The position numbers and the translations under genes are program-made. The notes beneath the pieces were generated by a model that was not told the origin of the DNA, searched no databases, and saw nothing but the letters and a program-made list of their open reading frames with translations. This document shows, in pieces, positions 8,165 through 17,029 of a stretch of DNA of 64,000 nucleotides. The stretch is from Dehalococcoidia bacterium (GTDB lineage Bacteria > Chloroflexota > Dehalococcoidia > Lucifugimonadales > Lucifugimonadaceae). Positions within the stretch are counted from its first letter, which is position 1, and each line of letters begins with the position of its first letter. The DNA is taken from positions 1 through 64,000 of the forward strand of contig DUCO01000010.1 in NCBI GenBank assembly GCA_012959765.1. The letters are read 5' to 3'.

Positions 8165-9421
8165 GTGAGTGACTGGACTGCTCTTACAGGCGTTCCGGCC
8201 GATATTGCTGATGGCGACGCCGATTCACTCGCTGGACTATCTTGTTCGAATGGTCAAACAGCAACGTTCACAAGCGGATCCTGGGCGTGTGGCTCTTCCG
8301 CTGGCGGCTCTGGTGCTGACGGTGGGAACAACGCGATAACCAATCTCACAACGCTGCTTGACGATAATGTGGCGACAGGCCAGGACATTGTTATGCAGAT
8401 TGGAATCGATGGATTTCCGTTTGTTGTTTTCTACGATCGTAATACGCGATTGGTTAATACCGTTCACTGCACGGCTGCCGATTGTTCGACTTTCGACAAG
8501 GTTCAACAGTCGTCAGCAGGAAAAGCAGGCGAGTTCCTTGATATGGCGATTGGCGCCGACGGCCGACCGGTGATTAGCCTTTACGACAACACCACAAATC
8601 CCGACCAAACAGTCCAGTTTGACCTGCAGCTTATGCGTTGCAGCGATATTGGATGCAGTTCGAGTTCGACGGTTCTTGTTGGCGACGATGGTGATGTCGG
8701 CCAGTACAGCTCAATTGCGATCCGACCCAATGGAATGCCGGTGATCAGCTACAGGGATACGACCAACGGTCAACTGAAGTTTGCATTCTGTGAAGATGTT
8801 GCGTGCACAACCAGAGAATTTGAAATCATCGACACTTCGAACGATCCGTCGCACATCGAGGTGATAATCGGCTTTGACGATCTTCCGTTCATTGCGTATC
8901 GAACCAACGGATCAAAGTCTCTAAACGGTATTCACTGCAATGATGAGAAGTGTGCGACAAGAAGTACGACCACACTTGATTCATCCGTCAATACCGGTGA
9001 GTTCACCTCACTCGCTCTTGGCACCGATGGTCTGGTTGTGATGGCTTACCTTGATCGCACGTTGGACGTACTAAAGGTAACTCATTGCTCGACATTCATT
9101 TGTGGTTCCTCCACAACTACGATTGTCGACAACTCGGGATCGTCTGGCCAATGGCCGTCAATCGTGATCGGTAACGATGGCAATCTTATTGTTTTCGTCG
9201 AAGACAAGTTCAAGACCGCCCTCAAAATGGCGAAGTGCACCGACAGTGCTTGCACAACCTCTCTCAGTAAAGTCCTCGTACTCGAAGGAGTTGCTGGCCG
9301 CAAGAACGTTGCAGCGATGCGATCAGACGGTTCACCGGTGATTGTGTACGAGAACCTCAACAACGAAGAAGTGAACTTGTTCAGCTGTGCAAACGGGATA
9401 TGCCAGCCGTATGGCGGATAG
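8165..9421 (+). CDS. Seven-repeat C-x4-C protein, probable beta-propeller, 5' end lost
   Basis: This is probably a surface or extracellular protein remnant. It consists of seven tandem repeats of about 45-55 residues, each with a pattern like IGxDGxPVIxYxD followed by a loop and a cysteine pair with exactly four residues between (HCTAADC, RCSDIGC, FCEDVAC, HCNDEKC, HCSTFIC, KCTDSAC, SCANGIC). Seven repeats of this size fit a seven-bladed propeller. Before the repeats, residues 1-50 look like the stalk-to-head linker seen in collagen-tailed proteins (DWTALTGVPADIADG, LAGLSC). The matching frame continues upstream of GTG 8165 to a stop at 8090-8092 without a signal peptide or good start, so the gene appears 5'-truncated. 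A gene at 37536 carries the complementary half. Function is unknown. Confidence 0.7.
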   Translation: MSDWTALTGVPADIADGDADSLAGLSCSNGQTATFTSGSWACGSSAGGSGADGGNNAITNLTTLLDDNVATGQDIVMQIGIDGFPFVVFYDRNTRLVNTVHCTAADCSTFDKVQQSSAGKAGEFLDMAIGADGRPVISLYDNTTNPDQTVQFDLQLMRCSDIGCSSSSTVLVGDDGDVGQYSSIAIRPNGMPVISYRDTTNGQLKFAFCEDVACTTREFEIIDTSNDPSHIEVIIGFDDLPFIAYRTNGSKSLNGIHCNDEKCATRSTTTLDSSVNTGEFTSLALGTDGLVVMAYLDRTLDVLKVTHCSTFICGSSTTTIVDNSGSSGQWPSIVIGNDGNLIVFVEDKFKTALKMAKCTDSACTTSLSKVLVLEGVAGRKNVAAMRSDGSPVIVYENLNNEEVNLFSCANGICQPYGG

Positions 9422-9455
9422 AACAACATCGCCGCTCACTGAGTAAACAATTGAG

Positions 9456-9504
9456 CCTCTACTAAAAACCCTGGTCGTTATTCGGCCAGGGTTTTTAGTA
9501 GAGG
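9456..9504. terminator. Bidirectional terminator shared by convergent genes
   Basis: A perfect 19-bp inverted repeat (9456-9474 with 9486-9504) containing A5 and T5 runs, so it can end transcription from both sides. The stop codon of the minus-strand methionine gene (9478-9480) lies in its loop and the last codons in its arm. Confidence 0.85.
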
Positions 9505-11391
9505 TTTTGCAGCGCCCATCGATGCTGGCGACATCAGGTAAATTCCAGCCCATCCTTCGGATCGGTAGCGCTGAGCTTGATCAACTGCGAGTTCTAGTCC
9601 GACCCTGGCCTGATCGGCAGGATCATCGAACCGGCTCAACTGGTCGATAACAGTAGCCGGGACGTTCATACCTGGAACCTGCGCGATACGCTCGGCGTGC
9701 GCAGCGTTTCTCAAAACCATCACGCCGGGAAGCACTGAGATCGAGTTTCTGAACCCTTCGACGGCTGATAGCACTGAGTCACCGAATGTCGGCTGTGTCA
9801 TCACGTAATCGGCACCGGCATCGATCTTCGCTTGCAGACGGTCCAGCTCAAGCGCCATGTTTATAGCTTCCGGCTCAAATCCTGTGCCAACGGTGAACTG
9901 CGTACCTGATTCGAGACCTCCGCCAAGTGGGTTACCTCCGAAATCACGACCCCGGTTCAGTCGCCCGGCAGTTGCGCGTAACATCTGTACTGAGTTCATA
10001 TCAAATACCGCTGATGACCTCGGGTAGGTGGGCGACATTTTCGGAGGATCGCCAGTGATGAACAGAACGTTCCTGATTCCGCGAAGGTGGTAGCCCATTA
10101 AGCGGGATTGAACTGCCAGAGTGTTGAGATCACGACCAGCAAAGTGAGCGATGAATTCGATCTCGTCCTCATCCTGCCAACCAAGGCGACGTCTGATCAG
10201 CTCTACCAGATCTCCGGGAGGCACCAGCGGTAGTCCGCGAGAGCCATCGGTGATATCAACAGCGTCTGCCAGACCCTCGTCAACAAACTCCCTGACCATT
10301 CGGGCGCGGAGATCGAGTGCTTTTGGGTCGGCACCTGTCGGAGCAACCATTTCAACGCTTATCGCAAAGTCACCATCCAGAATCTTTCGTGTGAACTCGC
10401 CATTCTTCTTTCTACGTTCATTATCGTGATCGTCGCGCACATCTGTTGGAGTGCCGGACTCCGACGCTCCAACACTCACTGAAGAGCTACGAGATTTTAG
10501 ATATGCCGACATCTCCCGAACGTGTTCCGGATGAACCTCGCAGCAACCACCAACGAGCGAAGCACCCGAATCGCCGAGCTGGCGGGCAAGCGTTCCCATG
10601 TATTCGGGATTTGCTCTGGCGAGGAATCGGTGACCAATTCGTTCGAATCCACCTGCATTTGGCATTGCAGAGAGAAGTAGTTCTCCGGATTTCACTACCG
10701 ACGCCTGTTTAGCGCTTTCTACGAAGTCTGCGGCCGCCCAGGGCGCTACACAGTTGATCCCGGCGACTGTCGCGCCTGCTGCGGCTGCTCGAGTGGCGAA
10801 CTCTGAAGGTTCCATTGGCCAGTTTCGCTTTTCACCAACACCGGGATCGAGAGCGGCATGCACGATCACTGGTGGAGCATCGCTTCTGTTGGATATCGAT
10901 TCCGTGATTTGCATTGCGAGATCGATATCTGTGAACGTTTCGAGAAGCAGGGCATCGACGTGGCTATCTATCAAAGCGTTTATCTGTGACTCGTAAGCTT
11001 CTAGATCATCGCCACCCGGTCCTATCGAGCCGATTACGTAGAATCTGTTGTCTTGCTGCGAGAACTCGATCTGGTACTCGGAAATAGCTTCGCGGGCGAT
11101 CTGAACGGCGGTGCGGTTGATTTCAGTTGTCTGATCATCTGCACCGGCTAGCGATAACTCGGTCGAGTTGGCCGCAAAAGTGTTCATGGTGAGCACCATT
11201 GCGCCTGCTGCGAGGCTTGAAGAGTGGATGCCCTTGATGAGCGCCGGATTTCGAAGATTCAGGGCCTCGTATACAAATTCGTTGGACGCGAGTCGGCCTG
11301 TCAGTTGAAATATTAGCGAACCGATGCCGCCGTCAGCGAGAACGATTCCGCTGCGCAACGAGTTCACAAAGGCAGATTCGACGGGCGGCAT
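9478..11391 (-). CDS. Fused homocysteine S-methyltransferase / methylenetetrahydrofolate reductase
   Basis: A bifunctional cytoplasmic enzyme of one-carbon and methionine metabolism, of the YitJ type. Residues about 1-290 form the homocysteine S-methyltransferase domain, with zinc-binding cysteines in GINC and GGCC followed by EVHPEHV. A charged linker follows. The C-terminal about 290 residues are a MetF-like FAD-dependent methylene-THF reductase TIM barrel (EMVAPTGAD, FITGDPP, YVMTQPTF). ATG 11391 is chosen because GGAAG lies a few bases upstream; an in-frame TTG at 11424 would add 11 residues. Together with metA and metY at 42-44 kb it points to methionine synthesis by transsulfurylation with sulfide. 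The methyl donor for the first domain could be S-methylmethionine, SAM or methyl-THF and cannot be decided here. Confidence 0.9.
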   Translation of the reverse strand: MPPVESAFVNSLRSGIVLADGGIGSLIFQLTGRLASNEFVYEALNLRNPALIKGIHSSSLAAGAMVLTMNTFAANSTELSLAGADDQTTEINRTAVQIAREAISEYQIEFSQQDNRFYVIGSIGPGGDDLEAYESQINALIDSHVDALLLETFTDIDLAMQITESISNRSDAPPVIVHAALDPGVGEKRNWPMEPSEFATRAAAAGATVAGINCVAPWAAADFVESAKQASVVKSGELLLSAMPNAGGFERIGHRFLARANPEYMGTLARQLGDSGASLVGGCCEVHPEHVREMSAYLKSRSSSVSVGASESGTPTDVRDDHDNERRKKNGEFTRKILDGDFAISVEMVAPTGADPKALDLRARMVREFVDEGLADAVDITDGSRGLPLVPPGDLVELIRRRLGWQDEDEIEFIAHFAGRDLNTLAVQSRLMGYHLRGIRNVLFITGDPPKMSPTYPRSSAVFDMNSVQMLRATAGRLNRGRDFGGNPLGGGLESGTQFTVGTGFEPEAINMALELDRLQAKIDAGADYVMTQPTFGDSVLSAVEGFRNSISVLPGVMVLRNAAHAERIAQVPGMNVPATVIDQLSRFDDPADQARVGLELAVDQAQRYRSEGWAGIYLMSPASMGAAKPLLKTLAE

Positions 11392-11470
11392 TGTCTTCCG
11401 ATCATGAGTATATGCAGGGAGCAAACGTCAATTATCGCCCATCTCTGGCTTTCGGCAAGTGGTTCGTGAC

Positions 11471-11922
11471 CTACCAGTTGTTTCCGCCGGTCCATGGGTG
11501 CTTTTCTAGTTCCGACTCGATCAAGTCTGAACCCAATCCCGGGCGATTATGTACCAACAAGTTGCCATTCTCGATCTCAAACGGGTGCGTCATGATGTCG
11601 TCTCGCCACGGCGCATCGAGAGCTTTGCCGCGGATATCCCAGAGAGCCGAGTCGATGCCTGACATCGCTTTGTACGCGAGTCCACCTCGTTGTCAAACCA
11701 TGAACGCAGCGTTGTCCCACCACGCTGCCTCGGAAGCCATCGGATCTTTGCCGATCATGTTCTCGCCAAGTTGATTCACGGTAGCGGCGACCGAATACGA
11801 AGCGCCCCCATTCGGTGCAATCGCCCCAGTCAACGATCCCAGAGTCGGTTTCGATCTTCACAAAGGTCCACGGCCTGAAAACGCCATCGACTATGAATGT
11901 CTTTTACCCCGGTGATCTTCAC
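11471..11922 (-). pseudogene. Decayed enolase-superfamily gene with internal deletion
   Basis: Pieces of an MR/MLE-type enzyme can be read on the minus strand in changing frames. A start GTG at 11922 overlaps the TGA of the upstream MFS gene and gives VKITGVK. After a frame change comes WTFVKIETDSG and DWGDCTEWG, then another change to NQLGENMIGKDPMASE and a TGA near 11698, then YKAMSGIDSALWDI and GKALDAP. The next residues (HPFEIENGNLLV, RPGLGSDL) are typical of the extreme C-terminus. About 200 residues of barrel carrying all metal ligands are therefore missing. No active product can be made. The overlap with the MFS stop suggests that an intact ancestor was translationally coupled to the transporter. 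Confidence 0.85.
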
Positions 11923-13322
11923 TTCAGACTCCTCAGATCATGTTCTGGCGGCTCATTTGGCTCATACAGCATTGGTGCGTAATCCTCATCCACAGCTGCC
12001 CCTGATGGGACCTCAATGTAGCGGTACTGGCGTACGCCCTTCACGAACCACCAGATCAGGAAGACGACCACGATGGAGATTACTCCCCCCAAATACATCG
12101 TTTGATCGGCACCGATCGTCTCCGACATGAATCCGACTTCTGCCTGCCCAAGGCCATTTGCACTCATTGCGGCGAGTGAGTGGGCGGCTGATGCACGTCC
12201 GCGCATGTTATCCGGGGTCGTAAGTTGCACGATTGCCTGTCGACTGGTCATGCCAACAGCATCGGTCGCTCCAAGGAACATCACTACGATCATCCCCGTC
12301 CACAGCACGGTAGTTGCGCCAAACACGATTAACAGGAATCCGTAGAGCAGTGTCGCCCACAGTACGAGCATCCCTTTCGCCTTGTAGTCACGTGTGAACA
12401 TCACGATCATGCTGCCAATAAGCCCACCTGCCGAATTGGCCCATGTCAGGGCCGAAGTCGTTCCTCTGCCGCCTTTGTACAGCTGATCGGCAAATATCGG
12501 GAACAACTGCCGATAGAAACTGACAATGGTTACACCGACGTCCAGCAGGTACAGACCGGGCAATATCGGGTGGGATTTCACATAAATAAGACCGTCGATG
12601 ATGTTTCTGATCCGCGATTTACCTGTGCTGGCACTCTCGGCTCGTCCGTCGATGCTTATCAGCATGGGAAGAACTGCACTGAGTGCAGCGAACACGGTAA
12701 TTACGCCAAACGAGAGAGTTAAATCGGTGGTCAAACTGGTGAGGAAGAAGATCAAAGGTGTGACCATCGTTCCGACCTGCATAGTCGCTGTATTTGTTGC
12801 CACTGCATGCATCAGGTGTGATCGGGGAACGACACGAGCGGTAAGGGCTGATCTCGCTGGACCGCCCAACACGCTGGTAGAGGCCAAAATGGCGGTGATG
12901 ACGTAGATGTGCCAGACCCGTAGCGCATCGGCGCCTTCGAGGAACGCCATCGATCCGATCAGCACAAAGCTCGCAACTTGAGTCATAGCCATTAGCTTCT
13001 TGCGATCAACCTCGTCGGCAAGTGCGCCGCCATAGAGGTTCGCAGGGATGCGCATACCGAGCTCGATAAGTCCAAGACCTGCCAGCACGACGCCTGATCC
13101 AGTCTCTTCATAGAGCCAGATACCAGTTGCCAGCACTCTCAGGTTCATCGTCGCCATAGCGGCGATGCTGCTGAACCACAGCATTCGGTAGTCTCTGAAT
13201 TTCAGTGCTGACCAGGGACGAATTGTCTGGCGTCGGGGCGTTTGAGTATCGGTCTCATGCGAGGTGTCGGGATCGTTCGATTTCAAATTGTTTCCCATTG
13301 GCTGGTTCGTGATCAGCGGCAT
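11919..13322 (-). CDS. MFS transporter (EntS-like MFS_3 type)
   Basis: An integral membrane carrier of the major facilitator superfamily, about 467 residues, with about 12 hydrophobic segments between residues 45 and 435. The N-terminal 40 residues are hydrophilic. The loop 2-3 signature appears as GGALADEVDRKK, and GGPARSALTARVV resembles the conserved loop of the EntS/MFS_3 branch (usually PARQA). Its TGA overlaps the GTG start of an adjoining enolase-superfamily pseudogene, suggesting a former carrier-plus-dehydratase unit for acid-sugar use. It is one of four related carriers in this window. Direction and substrate are unknown; members of this branch are often annotated as exporters. Confidence 0.88.
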   Translation of the reverse strand: MPLITNQPMGNNLKSNDPDTSHETDTQTPRRQTIRPWSALKFRDYRMLWFSSIAAMATMNLRVLATGIWLYEETGSGVVLAGLGLIELGMRIPANLYGGALADEVDRKKLMAMTQVASFVLIGSMAFLEGADALRVWHIYVITAILASTSVLGGPARSALTARVVPRSHLMHAVATNTATMQVGTMVTPLIFFLTSLTTDLTLSFGVITVFAALSAVLPMLISIDGRAESASTGKSRIRNIIDGLIYVKSHPILPGLYLLDVGVTIVSFYRQLFPIFADQLYKGGRGTTSALTWANSAGGLIGSMIVMFTRDYKAKGMLVLWATLLYGFLLIVFGATTVLWTGMIVVMFLGATDAVGMTSRQAIVQLTTPDNMRGRASAAHSLAAMSANGLGQAEVGFMSETIGADQTMYLGGVISIVVVFLIWWFVKGVRQYRYIEVPSGAAVDEDYAPMLYEPNEPPEHDLRSLK

Positions 13323-13373
13323 AGTAGCACCGCCCTAGTGTCCAGATTCAAGAAAATGAACCGATTGAGTGAA

Positions 13374-13940
13374 TTAGCTGACACTTCTCGCACTTGCGGC
13401 GATCAGCTCACGAACTTTTTGCGACAGGCGGGAACTTGAAATCGCCCCGATCACTATGTCGTGCACTCGTCCGTCAGGACTCAACAGAAATGTCGATGGC
13501 ATGTTCGTTATCTGCCAGTCGGTGATCACGCTACGGGTCAACGTGTTGCCGGTAACATATGTAATTCCGAGTTCTTGAACCAGATCTCTGCCGCCGTTAT
13601 AGGTGCCGAGCCCTACGTACGGTCCGACATCGACACCTACGAAAAGTACATCGTCGCCATATTCACGCCAAGCGGCTTCCAGAGCCGGCATTTCGGCACG
13701 GCAGGGTGGGCAGTTGTTTGCCCAGAAGTTCAGGAGTATTGGTCGCTCTTCGTTAGCGATCAGGTCTTTGAACCCGATTGATTTGGCTCCGATTTCGTTC
13801 TCGCCTGAGTAGAGATTGATGACGAAACCGCCTTCGTCGTCAGAAGCTTCGTTTGAACTCGAACCGCATGCTGAGAAAACGATTGCGATCGACATGAGTG
13901 CGAGAACTAGGAAGATGGGTTTAGAGCGAGTGAGAAGCAT
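13374..13940 (-). CDS. TlpA-like thioredoxin-fold lipoprotein
   Basis: A lipid-anchored disulfide oxidoreductase-like protein facing outward. The signal peptide ends in VFSAC, with C25 as the lipidated cysteine. A thioredoxin-like domain follows, with the active-site pair C77 and C80 in NNCPPC, then the usual MPAL helix and the cis-proline region TNMPSTFLL. This arrangement fits TlpA/ResA proteins, which reduce disulfides in exported proteins or cytochrome c precursors. No cytochrome maturation genes are adjacent. The 188-residue length is normal for the family. The sequence just before ATG 13940 (TCAGGAACTTCAT) also occurs before the other thioredoxin-like lipoprotein at 4504. Confidence 0.9.
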   Translation of the reverse strand: MLLTRSKPIFLVLALMSIAIVFSACGSSSNEASDDEGGFVINLYSGENEIGAKSIGFKDLIANEERPILLNFWANNCPPCRAEMPALEAAWREYGDDVLFVGVDVGPYVGLGTYNGGRDLVQELGITYVTGNTLTRSVITDWQITNMPSTFLLSPDGRVHDIVIGAISSSRLSQKVRELIAASARSVS

Positions 13941-14115
13941 GAAGTTCCTGATTATTTAGACTTGCCGTGCGCTGGTTGAGGCTACTGAAATCTATTGTTT
14001 GATGCGCCAGATCAAGAGTCGATGCCCGTACAATGCATATTTCTGGTGATAAGTTTGCCCGATACTCGCGACCACGTCTTGGTTTCGCATTTCAAATAAC
14101 CTGTGGAGATATCAG

Positions 14116-14931
14116 ATGGGTGAATTCGACGGAAAATCGGTGATAGTCACTGGCGGTGCACTCGGCATTGGAGGGGGAGCCTCGGAAGCGTTTGCTCGAG
14201 AGGGCGCAAACGTGACGATACTCGATTGGAATGCCGAAGCTGGTGATGAGATCGTTTCCCGAATAACTGCAGCAGGAGGCACGGCGCAGTTTGTTCATGC
14301 CGATGCAGGCACTTCAGAAGGCTGTCGTTCGACCGTCGATGCAGCTGCAGAGGCGTATGGCGGTGTGGATATCCTGTTCAACAACGTTGGAATTCAACCG
14401 CCTGATTCATACGTTGACGCCGTTGAACTTCCAGAGGACGTTTGGGACAAGATCATCAATGTGAACTTGAAAAGTCGGTTCCTGATGGCGAAATACTCGA
14501 TTCCCCACATGCGTAAGGCGGGCGGGGGAGTGATTATTTCTTCGGCCAGCGTGCAGGGGCTTCAGTCGATGAGCGGAGTATCGGCGTATGCGGCGTCGAA
14601 GGGTGGCGATCTTTCGTTGATGCGACAGATGTCACTTGATTTTGCGCCTGACAACATTCGAATCGTCTGTGTGAACCCGGGTGCTATCGATACTCCGATG
14701 GTTCGGAACGCTATTGCTGGAACCGGTGGTGATCTTGAAGACGAGTTGATTTCGACTGGCAAGGCGCATCCGTTGGGTCGCATTGGTCAAATTGAAGATA
14801 TCGCCAATATGGTGTTGTTTTTAGCCAGCGACAAAGCGTCATTCGTGACCGGATCGTACTTCAATGTCGATGGTGGTCTGATGGCGATGGGAGCCTGGGC
14901 AAACACAGTCGGGGCCGACGGCTCAAATTAA
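14116..14931 (+). CDS. SDR family NAD(P)-dependent oxidoreductase
   Basis: A classical short-chain dehydrogenase of 271 residues, acting in the cytoplasm on an alcohol or keto group. The nucleotide-binding motif is TGGALGIGG (residues 12-20, with the classic GxxxGxG), followed by NNVG (89-92), the catalytic serine in ISSAS (about 142-145) and the Y158-x3-K162 pair in YAASK. D37 at the end of beta-2 (LDW) favours NAD(H). The C-terminal FNVDGG is typical. ATG 14116 has GGAG upstream. It stands alone between a divergent TlpA-like gene and convergent TfoX-like genes, so no pathway can be inferred from context. Confidence 0.92.
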   Translation: MGEFDGKSVIVTGGALGIGGGASEAFAREGANVTILDWNAEAGDEIVSRITAAGGTAQFVHADAGTSEGCRSTVDAAAEAYGGVDILFNNVGIQPPDSYVDAVELPEDVWDKIINVNLKSRFLMAKYSIPHMRKAGGGVIISSASVQGLQSMSGVSAYAASKGGDLSLMRQMSLDFAPDNIRIVCVNPGAIDTPMVRNAIAGTGGDLEDELISTGKAHPLGRIGQIEDIANMVLFLASDKASFVTGSYFNVDGGLMAMGAWANTVGADGSN

Positions 14932-14944
14932 ACGAGCCTAGCTC

Positions 14945-15322
14945 TTACTTTTTTCGGGACTTCTTTTGCTTTGGCTGCTTTGGCGGGAGAGTCCCTGCGA
15001 ATTCACTTGCTTGATCCAGCCAGTCGAGTAGATCTTCATCTTCTGCGATCCGTTCACCGTTTAGCAACACGTATTCGCGCATCGGCTTGCCACCCATCGG
15101 GTCGAACGGTTCCGCTTCACCCGATTCGATCAGGCCAGTCGTGCGCTCTTCGCTGATTCGCACCATGATTCCTTCTCCCCACGCTCCGATGAACATCATG
15201 TCGTTCGATTCGAGGAACCATGCTGAAGTACCAAACATGTTTTTACGGTGAACAGGCGCGGCAGCGAGCAAGCCGTCTATGTGCTCGATCAGTGCTTCGT
15301 CCTTTTTAGGCCAGTCCACCAT
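14945..15322 (-). CDS. TfoX N-terminal domain protein (paralogue 2)
   Basis: A small protein of 125 residues resembling the N-terminal domain of TfoX/Sxy proteins, known in proteobacteria as competence regulators but widespread as single-domain proteins of unknown role. Family features are a short helix, the RKNMFG turn (canonical R-x-MFGG), a beta sheet with an FIGAWGEGIMVRI segment, the PFDPMGGKPMREYV segment and a final LLDWLDQA helix. The tail is strongly basic (KKSRKK). It starts two bases after the stop of a paralogue, so the two are surely co-transcribed. No C-terminal TfoX domain follows. The function in this organism is unknown. Confidence 0.8.
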   Translation of the reverse strand: MVDWPKKDEALIEHIDGLLAAAPVHRKNMFGTSAWFLESNDMMFIGAWGEGIMVRISEERTTGLIESGEAEPFDPMGGKPMREYVLLNGERIAEDEDLLDWLDQASEFAGTLPPKQPKQKKSRKK

Positions 15323-15324
15323 TT

Positions 15325-15699
15325 TTAGGAGCCTTTTCGTGAGTTCTTTTTTCTCTTTTGGGGCAAAGTTCCACCGTATTTGATCGTCACTTGCAACCAG
15401 TCGAGCAAGTATTCGTCGTTTGAGTGCTGGCGTTCGAGAATGAGTGCGTATTCTCGTTTTGGCCGATGCCCAGACGGATCGAACGGGATCATCTGGCCCG
15501 ACGCGATCAATTTTTCACCAGTTTCCTCACCAAGTCGAAGCGCAACATCGCTGCCCCATGCTGCGAAGATCATTTGATCGTTCGATTTGTAGAACCACGC
15601 CATGTTTCCGAAGAACATCTTACGAACTACTGGCGCTGATTCAAGAAGTCGATCTATTCGATCGTCCAATCGATCATCTTTTTTAGCCCATGCTGTCAT
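15325..15699 (-). CDS. TfoX N-terminal domain protein (paralogue 1)
   Basis: The first of a tandem pair of TfoX-N-like proteins. It shares with its neighbour the opening W-KKD, the VVRKMFFG turn, the FAAWGSDVALRL sheet, the PFDPSGHRPKREY segment, the YLLDWL helix and a GGTLP plus basic tail. The similarity shows a gene duplication in place. At 124 residues it carries only the N-terminal domain. Whether it acts in DNA uptake, as in Haemophilus and Vibrio TfoX, is not supported by any competence gene nearby. Other roles of single-domain homologues are unknown. Confidence 0.8.
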   Translation of the reverse strand: MTAWAKKDDRLDDRIDRLLESAPVVRKMFFGNMAWFYKSNDQMIFAAWGSDVALRLGEETGEKLIASGQMIPFDPSGHRPKREYALILERQHSNDEYLLDWLQVTIKYGGTLPQKRKKNSRKGS

Positions 15700-15837
15700 T
15701 TAGCGTTTCTATTAGCTTTAATCCAACTGGCCCAACCACAATAGTAACGACACTTCAGCCCGTTGAATTGCGCTTAATCTATCCGAATTAACTGTAAATC
15801 CAAGCTAGGAATGGCACATTTCTCGATGGGCTACGAC

Positions 15838-16980
15838 CTAGATGAACGCGATCGAGTTGTCAGGATTGACCCTGTCACCTCGGTGCCACGATCCCTTGAA
15901 CGGTTTATCGCTGAATTCTTCCTCGACAATGTCGATACCAAGTCCGGGGCCTCCAGGAATCGAGTAGTAGCCGTCAACAGGCTGATTCACGTTTGTCACA
16001 GACGCTATCTCGAACGGCTTGAGAGTTCGCGACTCCTGGATGAGGAAGTTCGAAGTGGCTGCGTCGAAGTGCAAGTTAGCCATCGATGCGAGAGGACCCA
16101 TCGGGTTGTGGGGAGCCATAACGAGATCATGTGCTTCTGCCATGAACGCAATTTTTCGCATCTCGGTTAGGCCACCCACGATGCAGATCTCGGGCTGAAT
16201 GATGTCGACGCCCTTTTCACGAATGAGCTCCCACAGTTCGAACTTGGTGTAAAGACACTCGCCAGTCGCCAGCGCACACTGCATTTTCTCTCGCAGTTTG
16301 CCCATTTCATGACGATTTTCCATTCGAATCGGCTCTTCCATGAACCACGGGTTGTACTCCATGAGCACATCGGTTAGTTCCAGAACCCTGATCGGCTCGA
16401 AAATGGCGGCATGGGCGTCGAATCCAACGTCGATGTCATCACCAACTGCCTTACGAACCGCTTTGAATCGAGCTGTGGCGTTGGCCAACGCGTCGTTCCA
16501 GCGCATATCTCGCCAGTTGGTAGCCAGTGGGCTTGCTTTGAGGGCGGTGTAGCCCAGATCGACGTTCTTACGGGCATCTTCGGCGAGTTCAGCAGGAGTG
16601 TCGCCATGAATGTCCCAGTAAGCCCGAATCTTGTCGCGTACTCGGCCGCCAAGCAGTTCATACACAGGCTTATCGAGCGCTTTTCCGGTGATGTCCCACA
16701 GGGAAACGTCGATCGCCGAGAGTGCTGCAAGTCCGGATGATCCTATCGGGAAGCGAGCGCCCTGGTAGCAAAGCGCCCAGTTACGTTCGATCTCGGTGGG
16801 GTCTCGTCCTGCTAGCTGTTCGGCAAAGTACTCGACCCAAACTGGCGAGGCTGCATCGGGGCCGACGTGGTAAACCTCGCCGACGCCGTGTATTCCCGCA
16901 TCGGTGTGCGTTCGCACGTAAACGAGATTGCCGGCATCTGGAGCCGAGCCGATAAGTGTTTCGATTTTGGTGATTTTCAT
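15838..16980 (-). CDS. Enolase-superfamily acid-sugar dehydratase-like enzyme (galactonate dehydratase type)
   Basis: An MR-subgroup enolase-superfamily protein of 380 residues. Numbered from ATG 16980, active-site candidates are K148 (LKASP), D188 and H190 (FDAH), E215/E216 (MEEP), E241 (TGEC) and H291 (APHNP). The strand partner of the His is E264 (QPEI) instead of the usual Asp. This set is typical of dehydratases acting on sugar acids such as galactonate. The product begins MKITKIET like its paralogues, which favours this start over an upstream in-frame ATG at 17073. It is the downstream gene of a tandem pair with 49 bases between them. The true substrate cannot be read from sequence alone. 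Confidence 0.9.
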   Translation of the reverse strand: MKITKIETLIGSAPDAGNLVYVRTHTDAGIHGVGEVYHVGPDAASPVWVEYFAEQLAGRDPTEIERNWALCYQGARFPIGSSGLAALSAIDVSLWDITGKALDKPVYELLGGRVRDKIRAYWDIHGDTPAELAEDARKNVDLGYTALKASPLATNWRDMRWNDALANATARFKAVRKAVGDDIDVGFDAHAAIFEPIRVLELTDVLMEYNPWFMEEPIRMENRHEMGKLREKMQCALATGECLYTKFELWELIREKGVDIIQPEICIVGGLTEMRKIAFMAEAHDLVMAPHNPMGPLASMANLHFDAATSNFLIQESRTLKPFEIASVTNVNQPVDGYYSIPGGPGLGIDIVEEEFSDKPFKGSWHRGDRVNPDNSIAFI

Positions 16981-17029
16981 TTTGTAATTACTTTTTTGAC
17001 GAATCAGTTGAGTTGGAGCTGGGTTTTTC

